38,442 nucleotides of DNA from positions 1-38,442 of the forward strand of contig NZ_JALIFP010000039.1 in NCBI RefSeq assembly GCF_022867885.1, in the 5' to 3' direction. The position numbers and the translations under genes were made by a program. The number at the start of each line of letters is the position of its first letter. Position 1 is the first letter of the stretch. Under the pieces are notes generated by a model. That model was not told the DNA's origin. It saw only the letters and a list, made by a program, of their open reading frames with translations, and did not search any database. The stretch comes from Lederbergia sp. NSJ-179. Lineage in GTDB: Bacteria > Bacillota > Bacilli > Bacillales > Bacillaceae_C. This document shows, one piece after another, positions 31,287 to 38,442 of this stretch.

Positions 31287-32750
31287 TCAAGTGCCGCAAA
31301 AGGTTCGGTAAGGAGTTGAACATTCAGGCACTTGGGCATATTCAGCCTGTTCGGCAGAGTGTGCGTAGGGTTCGGAAAGAACGGCCAAAAGTCTATTCAT
31401 GACACTGTAGTCGCCACGCTCCACTGCAGTTTCCAACGCTTCTTCCACCCGATGGTTCCGTGGGATAATGGCGGGATTACTGCTTTGCATCAACTGATAA
31501 GAGGCGACCTTCGATTCCTGCTGTCTATCTAGTCTCGTTTGCCAATCCTTTTGCCACTGTTCGAATTCCGGAGTACCGAAAAGAACCGTATCCTTATGTC
31601 TTTGAAAAGTTAAGGCACGGAAGGTATTGGTGTAGTCTGCTTGATATTTCTTCATCATATCAAGGAGATCATGAATAAGAGCTTCATCCTCTGTCTCTTC
31701 ATTGAATAATCCCAATTTTGCTCTCATTCCCGCAAGCCAATGGGTGTGATACAATGTATGAAAATCCGAAATTTCGTTCTGTGCGAGTTCAACCGCCTTT
31801 TTCTCATTATCATCCAGCAGCGGTAGTAGAGTTTCAGCAAAGCGCACAAGATTCCATCCAGCTATAGGCGGCTGATTCCCATAGGCATAGCGGCCTTGAC
31901 GGTCAATAGAACTGAAGACAGTTTCCGGATCATAGACATCCATAAAGGCGCAAGGCCCATAGTCAATGGTTTCACCACTAATCGCCATATTATCCGTATT
32001 CATCACTCCGTGCACAAAACCAATAAGCTGCCAGTTAGCAATAAGTGTAGCCTGACGCTTAATCACTTCCTGAAGCAGTGAAAGGTAGCGATGCTCCTCT
32101 GCTTCCAGTTCTGGAAAATGACGTTTGATCGTATAATCAGCCAAGATCCGGAGTTCCTGGGCTGTGCCCCATTGTGCAACATATTCAAAGGTACCAACGC
32201 GCAGATGACTGGCAGCAATACGAGTCAAAATAGCACCAGGCAGCTTGGTTTCCCGAAATACGGGTTCACCGGTTGTGACCACTGCTAGACTACGGGTAGT
32301 TGGAATGCGGAGCGCATGCATCGCTTCGCTTATAATGTATTCGCGCAGCATTGGCCCAAGTGCCGCTCGCCCATCACCTCCGCGGGAGTAGGGCGTTCTG
32401 CCTGAACCTTTAAGTTGTATATCCCTTCTCTCCCCTTGAGGTGTGATCTGTTCGCCCAATAGCACCGCTCGGCCGTCCCCTAACATGGTAAAATGTCCGA
32501 ACTGGTGCCCTGCATAAGCTTGCGCTAGAGCTGAAGCACCTTCAGGAAGCTGATTCCCAGCAAATACGGCGACACCCTCTTCCGTTCGGAGGGCCTGAAT
32601 GTTTAGACCAAGGGATGTTGCCAACTGGTCATTCAAAATTATTAATTTCGGTGAGCGCACAGAAGTTGGGTTGATAGGCGAAAAAAACGATTCCGGTAGA
32701 CGGGCATAACTGTTATCTAAGTTCCACCCTGCTTCATTACTTTTTGTCAT
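31287..32750 (-). CDS. selO: SelO/YdiU family protein AMPylator
   Basis: A pseudokinase-fold enzyme of 487 residues. The family transfers AMP to protein Ser/Thr/Tyr and, in E. coli, acts in the oxidative stress response. Features: [21 protein letters not shown], the glycine-rich [77 protein letters not shown] with the catalytic-type Asn/Asp pair, and the C-terminal [13 protein letters not shown]. Family proteins are often about 480-550 residues, so this is complete. Many bacterial SelO proteins lack the C-terminal Sec/Cys region; here the end is FCGT, with the cysteine four residues from the end. Single gene. Confidence 0.93.
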   Translation of the reverse strand: MTKSNEAGWNLDNSYARLPESFFSPINPTSVRSPKLIILNDQLATSLGLNIQALRTEEGVAVFAGNQLPEGASALAQAYAGHQFGHFTMLGDGRAVLLGEQITPQGERRDIQLKGSGRTPYSRGGDGRAALGPMLREYIISEAMHALRIPTTRSLAVVTTGEPVFRETKLPGAILTRIAASHLRVGTFEYVAQWGTAQELRILADYTIKRHFPELEAEEHRYLSLLQEVIKRQATLIANWQLIGFVHGVMNTDNMAISGETIDYGPCAFMDVYDPETVFSSIDRQGRYAYGNQPPIAGWNLVRFAETLLPLLDDNEKKAVELAQNEISDFHTLYHTHWLAGMRAKLGLFNEETEDEALIHDLLDMMKKYQADYTNTFRALTFQRHKDTVLFGTPEFEQWQKDWQTRLDRQQESKVASYQLMQSSNPAIIPRNHRVEEALETAVERGDYSVMNRLLAVLSEPYAHSAEQAEYAQVPECSTPYRTFCGT

Positions 32751-32854
32751 AATGGCTCCTTTAGTTTCTTGATTAGGTTTCTTTTAGTTTACCCGTATAT
32801 ACAAAAATATTAGCAGTCCCGTTTTAATAATTCCTCCCAAAAGTTGCCACGCCG

Positions 32855-35566
32855 CTAGTGAATGATTTCCAATAAATACCCTGTCTCTTTCTCAATTTTA
32901 TCACTAATTTCCTTTGTCTCCTTTTCAGCAGGGGGATCTGCAAGCTTCACTGCGATCTTTTTACGATCCATAAGGATGGATGGATTTTTCTTCGGTTGCC
33001 AATCAGGCGGCAAGGATTCTAAAGTGACCCGAATGATTTCATTTTGTTTTGGATTTTTCGCATATGTGACAGGCCGACCAATGCGCCATGAGAGCTCCTC
33101 CAATTCCACCTCATGCCTGGCGGCGATTTCAGGGGAAATAAAATGGACTTCCACTAGCTTATCTTTGACACTGACTTTATAAATTGTAATCCCTCTATCC
33201 TTTGCCCATCGCTTCGTTTCTTCGATGACTTCTGTTTGATTTAATTTTTTTCCGCTATCCTCCACTTGAAAGATATTTGTTCCGCTAGATGAACGGACTA
33301 TATTTTCCCCATTTCTAAACATTAATTGAAAACCCGTTGTCTCTTCGAAATGGGAGATTTTCTGATCCAAATCATCCGCCTTCTCAATTGGCAAGGAAAC
33401 GTTGCGCTCATGTAAATGAATCGACGGAGTTCCTACTTCAGGACCAAATACATGTAAAATAAGTTGTTGCAAAAGATCTTGACGGACAGAGTCAGAAAAG
33501 CCAATATCCCACCCAGTTTTCTCTTTTAGATATGTCGCTAAATCCTCTCTTTCCTTTGCCTGAATCGCATCCGGAAAATCAAAGTAGATCATCAATTGTT
33601 CGTCTTTTGTCCCTAAATGATTCATTCCACAGCGGACAAAGCGTGGATGCTCAGCTAAAAGTGTTCTCGTGCGCTCCATTGCAGCCGCTGGATTCAATTT
33701 CATCGCTTGAATCGATAGTCTGAACTGTTCTAATTCTTTCTTTATGGCTTGATCCAGCATGTAGCAAACTGTTCCATCCTCTTGCTTTATTTTCCTTTCG
33801 GGCGGGAAGCTTTGTAAGGCCAATGCTACAGCTAAGCGATCTTTGAGCTCAACCAATTGAAGCCGATCACAAATCTCCTCCATCGTCAACCCTTGCTCAG
33901 GAAGAATGCCCCAATCCAATTTTTCAAGAAATGGACGAGAAAAGCTGAACACTTCATCCGCCGCATCGACCAATTCATCCATTGGACCACTCCAAGGCCC
34001 TGCAAAATCGGCTATTTGCTCAAGCTGAAGGCGAACTTGCTTTCCCTTCATTGTCTGGCAGATCAGGACATTCGTCTTCGGGTGAAAACCTGTACAGATT
34101 GCAAGTTTCGCCGTTTGCCCATCATCCGCATGATAGAGAAGGAGATGACCGATTTTTTCTTTTAAAAGCCTGTTCTTATTATTTACTTGATATCTTTTTC
34201 CTTTAAGTCCTTTCCCTGAACGACGTTTTTCAAAAGGATAGGTCTCTCCATTCTCAGTCAAAATCGGCTTGAATCGCGGATCAATCAGCTCACCTAGTTT
34301 ACTCCTCGCCTCATCATCTCCATGAACAAGCAATGTATAAGTAGGCTTCAAAGTTTGGACAAAGCGATCCATTTCATTCGCATCCGCGTGGGCTGATAAG
34401 CCGTATTTCCCTACTTTACATTTTACTTCATAGTTTGTTCCGTTCACTTCAAGCGTCGTTTCAAGACCAGCCGCAAGATCAAGTAGTTTTTTTCCAGGAC
34501 TTTCCTCATCTTGATAGCCGGTAATGAAGATCGCATTCTTTTCTCCGGATACGAGCCGTTCGGCATACCAAGCACTTGCACCACCTGTTAACATCCCAGA
34601 TGAGGCCACGATACAACCTGGCTTTCCCTTCAGAATTGCTTCCCGTTCCTTTGGTTCTACCGCTTTACATCTTCCTTCTGTTAAAAAGGCATCTCCATTT
34701 TGGCGAATCCGATGGGCTACAGGACCTTTCAAGAAATGAGGGTAATTTTTATAAATCCTACTAATTGGCGTCACAAGGCCATCTACATAAATAGAAAACT
34801 CAGGAATAAGCCCTTTATCCATATAATCTTGTAAAACAAGTAAAACCTCCTGGGCTCGTCCAAGCGCAAAGGCAGGAATCAAGGCAAAGCCTCCCCCTGC
34901 AATCACTTCTGAAACATCGTCCGCAAGGCGGCGTTCTTCCGTATGTCGGTCTGTATGGACCCGGTTTCCGTATGTTGATTCCATAATCATGATATCTGGG
35001 TGAATGTCGTGAGGCACTTGTGCACCTGGAATGGTCCGGCCTGCTTTAAAACTCAAATCCCCTGTGACAAACACACTTTCGCTCTCCCCTTCGATCAGAA
35101 ACATCACAGCTCCTAGTATATGCCCTGCGCGATAACTTGTAATCGTTAGATTTCCTACTTTTAACTTTCCGCTCGCAGGAAAAAGGAGCAGTGAATCAAG
35201 CAGGGCATTCACTTGTTCTATTGTATAAGGCGCTAAACTGTTCGTCACTTGGGCCCGTTGGTCCATAATTTTGTACGCATCTTTCATCATTACCCTCATC
35301 AGATCGGCTGTCGGCGGTGTTGCGTAAATGGGCACAGACGGAAATAGCGAATGAACAATTGGCAACGCTCCAATATGATCCGCATGGGCATGGGTAACAA
35401 GGATACAATCGGGACTTCCTAGTCCATCTAACATCCCAAGTGCCGGCAGTAAATCATCTCCATGCATCCTCATCCCCGCATCGATCAATAGGTTCGTTTC
35501 CCCCATTTGCAGATGCAAGCAGGAAGCTCCAACTTCACTTCCACCGCCTAAAACGCTTATCTTCAT
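32855..35566 (-). CDS. Beta-CASP metallo-beta-lactamase ribonuclease with long C-terminal extension
   Basis: A protein of 903 residues. Residues 1-445 are a CPSF/RNase J-type nuclease: GGGSEVGASCLHLQ, THAHADHIG (ligands His59, His61, Asp63, His64), AGHILGAVMF, VFVTGDLSF, MESTYGNR, then the beta-CASP insert (FALGRAQEVLLVL, VASSGMLTGGASAWY) and KVGKYGLSAHADANEMDRFV. The set with ESTYGNR and SSGMLTGG is closest to the archaeal/eukaryal CPSF73-like group found in some bacteria (YhfI/YSH1-like), about 450 residues long. The second half (about 450-903) is not a domain I recognise; it contains three similar pieces, KEKTGWDIGF, FEETTGFQLMF and EKETGYLLEI, which recall KH-like ends of archaeal aCPSF1. 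Inference: an RNA-processing nuclease with an added RNA-binding region. Confidence 0.85.
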   Translation of the reverse strand: MKISVLGGGSEVGASCLHLQMGETNLLIDAGMRMHGDDLLPALGMLDGLGSPDCILVTHAHADHIGALPIVHSLFPSVPIYATPPTADLMRVMMKDAYKIMDQRAQVTNSLAPYTIEQVNALLDSLLLFPASGKLKVGNLTITSYRAGHILGAVMFLIEGESESVFVTGDLSFKAGRTIPGAQVPHDIHPDIMIMESTYGNRVHTDRHTEERRLADDVSEVIAGGGFALIPAFALGRAQEVLLVLQDYMDKGLIPEFSIYVDGLVTPISRIYKNYPHFLKGPVAHRIRQNGDAFLTEGRCKAVEPKEREAILKGKPGCIVASSGMLTGGASAWYAERLVSGEKNAIFITGYQDEESPGKKLLDLAAGLETTLEVNGTNYEVKCKVGKYGLSAHADANEMDRFVQTLKPTYTLLVHGDDEARSKLGELIDPRFKPILTENGETYPFEKRRSGKGLKGKRYQVNNKNRLLKEKIGHLLLYHADDGQTAKLAICTGFHPKTNVLICQTMKGKQVRLQLEQIADFAGPWSGPMDELVDAADEVFSFSRPFLEKLDWGILPEQGLTMEEICDRLQLVELKDRLAVALALQSFPPERKIKQEDGTVCYMLDQAIKKELEQFRLSIQAMKLNPAAAMERTRTLLAEHPRFVRCGMNHLGTKDEQLMIYFDFPDAIQAKEREDLATYLKEKTGWDIGFSDSVRQDLLQQLILHVFGPEVGTPSIHLHERNVSLPIEKADDLDQKISHFEETTGFQLMFRNGENIVRSSSGTNIFQVEDSGKKLNQTEVIEETKRWAKDRGITIYKVSVKDKLVEVHFISPEIAARHEVELEELSWRIGRPVTYAKNPKQNEIIRVTLESLPPDWQPKKNPSILMDRKKIAVKLADPPAEKETKEISDKIEKETGYLLEIIH

Positions 35567-35692
35567 TGCTTCTCCTCCCCTATTGTGATCTAGAATAAAT
35601 TATAGCTTAAAAACTCTAGTTTGTTTAGCGTTTTAAGGAGTGAGTAGTTGAACCCCAGATATTTACTGCATGACTGATCCCCCCGACTTTTG

Positions 35693-35721
35693 TGAATAGA
35701 CTACGTATTCATTGCAAATAC
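35693..35721 (+). promoter_or_regulatory. Possible forespore SigG promoter of the ger operon
   Basis: TGAATA (35693-35698), 16 bases, CAAATAC (35715-35721). Compared with the SigG consensus TGMATA and CATWMTA the -35 is good and the -10 partial. Ger operons are known to be expressed in the forespore under SigG, which makes the assignment likely by context. Confidence 0.35.
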
Positions 35722-35760
35722 TTCTACTAATATTACAGGAAGTTGAGTGGAGCCATGACC

Positions 35761-37275
35761 ATGTCTTTTTTTAAGAAAAAGGGAAAACCCTTAAAAACAA
35801 ATTCAAATGAAAAAACGAACACGATCTATTCCACTATCGAGGAAAATCAGCAATATATTTGCAAAGCATTATTCAATACAGATGATTTGAAAACCCGGGA
35901 AGTGACGTATAAAGAAGTCCCTGGAATCATTATTTACCTGGAAACATTGGTAGACACGGAAATATTTCAACAAAGCTTTCTACATCCCTTGTCGGAAGCC
36001 GTTGATCAACAAAATGTCGAGGAACTGATAACAAATCCGGAATTTAGTAAGACGAAGGACCTCAATAAGATTGTATCTTCCTTGTTAAAAGGCGATTGTG
36101 CCCTTTTCTTCCAGGGCGGCACCGAGTGTTTTTTATTTAATTGCCTTCAAGTAAATCCTCGAACGCCTGAGGAACCTGATAATGAAAAGGTCGTCCGAGG
36201 AGCACACACGGGATTTATAGAAAATCTCGATGTTAATTTAAACTTGGTTAGGGAGCGTATCCACAATCGCCAGCTAACGATTAAATATTTTAAACTGGGA
36301 CAAGAATCGCATACAAACGTAGCAATGATCTATATGAGTGAGCTTGCAAACCCATCGGTCGTTGAGGAGGTTCAAAAGCGGCTTGAATCGATTTCAACCG
36401 ATATGGTTTTCAGTCCGGGATATATTGAGGAATGTATTGAAGGTCATCCGTTTTCCCCGTTCCAAGAAATTCTGTTTACGGAAAGACCTGATCGGCTAGA
36501 GGCTCATTTAATGGAGGGAAGGGTGGCCATTATCAGTGAAGGATCCTCTGATGTGTCGATTGTGCCCGTCACATTTTTTTCCTTCTTTCAAACTCCTGAT
36601 GATTTCAATATCAGATTTTACGGGGGATCCTTTTTCCGTTTGCTGCGATTATTTAGTTTTTGGGGGGCGCTCACGCTTCCAGCTATATACATTGCTGTTG
36701 TCGGCTTTCACTTTGAAATTATCCCCTATGATATGGTAACAATTGTCAAAGGCTCAATTGAAAACATTCCGTTCCCACCATTTTTTGAAGCACTCATCAT
36801 GGCCATCACCATTGAATTAATACGGGAAGCGGGGGTCAGGCTTCCGTCGCCAATTGGCCAGACGATCGGCATTGTCGGAGGGCTTATTATCGGGGATGCG
36901 GTAGTCAATGCAGGCCTGGTGTCAAACATAATGGTCATTGTTATTGCCTTAACTGCGATCATGTCATTTTGTATCCCTTCTTACGAAATGGGAAACACAG
37001 TCCGCATTCTTTCGCTGCCAGTCATGATTGCCGCAGCCACACTCGGATTTGTCGGTATTGTATTTTCTCTTATGATCATCGTCATCCATATGTGTAAATT
37101 GGAATCCTTTGGGTCACCGTATATCGCGCCTTTTTCCCCCTTGCATGTTGAAAATTTAAAGGATGCCATTGTCCGTTTTCCAATCTGGACAATGCACCGT
37201 CGTCCGATAGGTGTGAAACCGCAAAAGCCGGTTAAACAAGGGAAATCAAGGGAATGGCAGAAAAATGATCGGTAA
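35761..37275 (+). CDS. gerXA: GerA-type spore germination receptor subunit A
   Basis: Inner spore membrane subunit of a nutrient germinant receptor. ATG 35761 (MSFFKKKGKP) gives 504 residues with GTGGAG 8 bases upstream; the TTG at 35743 and ATG at 35755 lie too close to their candidate sites. The N-terminal soluble region (1-270) has QSFLHPLSEAV and the conserved stretch NEKVVRGAHTGFIENLDVNLNLVRERI, then GYIEECIEGHPFSPFQEILFTERPD. Membrane helices follow, with the family blocks FFRLLRLFSFWGALTLPAIYIAVVGFH, EALIMAITIELIREAGVRLPSPIGQTIGIVGGLIIGDA and the tail. First gene of the operon; the stop overlaps the start of the next gene by 11 bases. Confidence 0.93.
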   Translation: MSFFKKKGKPLKTNSNEKTNTIYSTIEENQQYICKALFNTDDLKTREVTYKEVPGIIIYLETLVDTEIFQQSFLHPLSEAVDQQNVEELITNPEFSKTKDLNKIVSSLLKGDCALFFQGGTECFLFNCLQVNPRTPEEPDNEKVVRGAHTGFIENLDVNLNLVRERIHNRQLTIKYFKLGQESHTNVAMIYMSELANPSVVEEVQKRLESISTDMVFSPGYIEECIEGHPFSPFQEILFTERPDRLEAHLMEGRVAIISEGSSDVSIVPVTFFSFFQTPDDFNIRFYGGSFFRLLRLFSFWGALTLPAIYIAVVGFHFEIIPYDMVTIVKGSIENIPFPPFFEALIMAITIELIREAGVRLPSPIGQTIGIVGGLIIGDAVVNAGLVSNIMVIVIALTAIMSFCIPSYEMGNTVRILSLPVMIAAATLGFVGIVFSLMIIVIHMCKLESFGSPYIAPFSPLHVENLKDAIVRFPIWTMHRRPIGVKPQKPVKQGKSREWQKNDR

Positions 37276-38398
37276 AAAAGAAATCACTCAGTTCCAGTTG
37301 ATCTTTTTATTAATCCACAGCCAAGTAGGAGTAGGTGTGATTACTTTGCCTTTCGATGTTTTTATGGAGGCAAAAGGAGATGGGTGGATATCTGTTTTGT
37401 TAACGGGGGCCTTCATTCAAATCATGATCTTTTTATTCGGAGCGTTAATGGTCCGTTTTCCTTCAAATAATTTGTACGGTATTGTCCAATCTCTCTTTGG
37501 AAAATGGATCGGAAAAATGTTCGTCATCCTATATAGTATGTATTTTATTGCCATTGGAGGCATGATACTGGCAAAATTTGCTTATATCCTCAAAGCTTGG
37601 ATGATGCCACTGACACCCAAATGGATCTTGCTTTTGCTGATGGTGTTTACAGCGGTTTATATTGTAAAAGAAAATCTGCAACTTATGGCCCGGTTCTTTT
37701 TTCTTTCCACCATTGTTTTAATCGGATTTATCGGCTTATCGGCTTACGCCTTAAAAGATGCAAACCTTACATTTATTTTACCCATCGGAACAAATGGAGT
37801 CCTGCCGATTATTCAGGGAATGGAGCGCGGTCTATACGCATTTCAGGGATTCGAGTTACTGCTAATCATCTATCCTTTTGTTCAATCGAAAAAAAAAGGC
37901 GTAATAAAAGCGGCAACGATTGCCAATATCTTTATCACACTTTTTTATTCATTTCTGGTCTTAACGAGTTTGCTCTTTTTTAGTCCGGAAGAATTTAGGC
38001 TTCTACCTGAACCTGTTTTATATTTAATCAAGTCGTTTTCTTTTAGAATTGTGGAAAGACCGGATTTGCTGTTTACGTCCATGTGGATTGTCTTGGCGGC
38101 CACCGCATTCATGAATACGATCTATGCCTCCTCCTTGGGGCTGTCAACGGTCATGAATTCAAATAAAGTAAGAAATTACGTCATTATAGCTGCATGCATA
38201 TGCTTTTTGTTAGCCCTGACTTTTCATGAAACCTATGAGATTGCAACCATATCCAGGATTTATAATAACTTTGTTGTTTTTCCTTTCGCTATAGGTCTAC
38301 CGATTTTATTTTTACTTATATCTCTCAAGTTTCGGAGTAAAAAAATACTCATAACTCCTTGCCATACTTGGCTTTTGATTGAAAAAAATATTAAGTAA
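37265..38398 (+). CDS. gerXB: GerB-type spore germination receptor subunit B
   Basis: Amino-acid-permease-like germinant receptor subunit (APC superfamily, spore permease family), thought to bind the germinant. The protein has 377 residues and about ten membrane helices, beginning QFQLIFLLIHSQVGVGVITLPFDVFMEAKGDGWISVLL, the usual GVGVITLP motif for this family. Its start at 37265 overlaps the end of the A subunit by 11 bases, with AAGGGAATGG as ribosome site, implying coupled translation. The window ends 44 bases after the stop, so the GerC-type lipoprotein expected next is not visible, and the germinant cannot be inferred. Confidence 0.93.
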   Translation: MIGKKEITQFQLIFLLIHSQVGVGVITLPFDVFMEAKGDGWISVLLTGAFIQIMIFLFGALMVRFPSNNLYGIVQSLFGKWIGKMFVILYSMYFIAIGGMILAKFAYILKAWMMPLTPKWILLLLMVFTAVYIVKENLQLMARFFFLSTIVLIGFIGLSAYALKDANLTFILPIGTNGVLPIIQGMERGLYAFQGFELLLIIYPFVQSKKKGVIKAATIANIFITLFYSFLVLTSLLFFSPEEFRLLPEPVLYLIKSFSFRIVERPDLLFTSMWIVLAATAFMNTIYASSLGLSTVMNSNKVRNYVIIAACICFLLALTFHETYEIATISRIYNNFVVFPFAIGLPILFLLISLKFRSKKILITPCHTWLLIEKNIK

Positions 38399-38442
38399 AC
38401 ACAAAAAACACCCTATTCTTTGGTAAAATATTGGTATCGACA

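Overview
The window is a low-GC Firmicutes chromosome segment, most likely from a spore-forming member of the Bacillaceae. Supporting signs are a gerA-type germinant receptor operon at the right end, B. subtilis-like proteins (YozB, YkuS/UPF0180, GntK, a YfmM-like ABC-F protein, LytR-type LCP), strong AGGAGG ribosome sites, frequent TTG/GTG starts, SigA-type promoters and a CcpA cre site. I see no rRNA, tRNA, CRISPR array or intact transposase. Many intergenic stretches hold decayed genes or repeats, so the genome appears to be losing genes.

Layout. 1-4740: an oligopeptide/nickel-type ABC transporter, oppB and oppC on the minus strand and a fused two-domain ATPase on the plus strand. oppC lacks its normal C-terminus and the ATPase gene has a frameshift, so the locus looks inactive as it reads here. 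4740-8470: a DUF420/CtaM-like membrane protein, a flavin reductase, a decayed Hsp70/HscC relative and a nucleotidyltransferase-like protein, with dispersed GC-rich repeats and a tandem array of about eight 52-bp hairpin units. 8478-11760: an LCP cell-wall ligase with a C-terminal LysM domain, then a two-gene unit of a DeoR-type regulator with a NosL-like Cys/His domain and a His-rich double YtkA lipoprotein, possibly a copper-handling pair. 12003-13245: a MetE-core methyltransferase behind a structured leader that is not an S-box.

13331-21833: a one-direction sugar cassette on the minus strand: two alkaline-phosphatase-superfamily 'sulfatase-like' hydrolases with Thr at the nucleophile position, two Gfo/Idh/MocA oxidoreductases, a TIM-barrel isomerase, a homologue of the sensory rhodopsin transducer (ASRT) behind a cre site, and an AraC regulator. 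At its end lie fragments of an ABC sugar-binding protein and of an APS kinase. A second 52-bp hairpin array lies inside this cassette.

22213-26540: a coiled-coil protein that seems to start at CTG, YkuS, then an antibiotic-response pair: an ErmD-type 23S rRNA methyltransferase behind a stalling-type leader peptide (core RLRFSTL) with attenuator hairpins, followed by an ABC-F protein behind its own promoter, leader peptide and terminator. 26688-35566: gluconate kinase, a membrane-anchored trypsin-like protease, an AI-2E family permease, a short-period repeat array, a small membrane protein, SelO and a 903-residue beta-CASP nuclease with a large unexplained C-terminal half. 35761-38398: gerA- and gerB-type germinant receptor subunits; the third subunit would lie beyond the window.

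The strongest leads are the erm/ABC-F attenuation pair, the two 52-bp hairpin arrays that keep the same fold with different arm sequences, the three-way-junction leader with a possible kissing loop at 12003-12105, the Thr-nucleophile sulfatase-like/ASRT cassette and the DeoR-NosL-like regulator.
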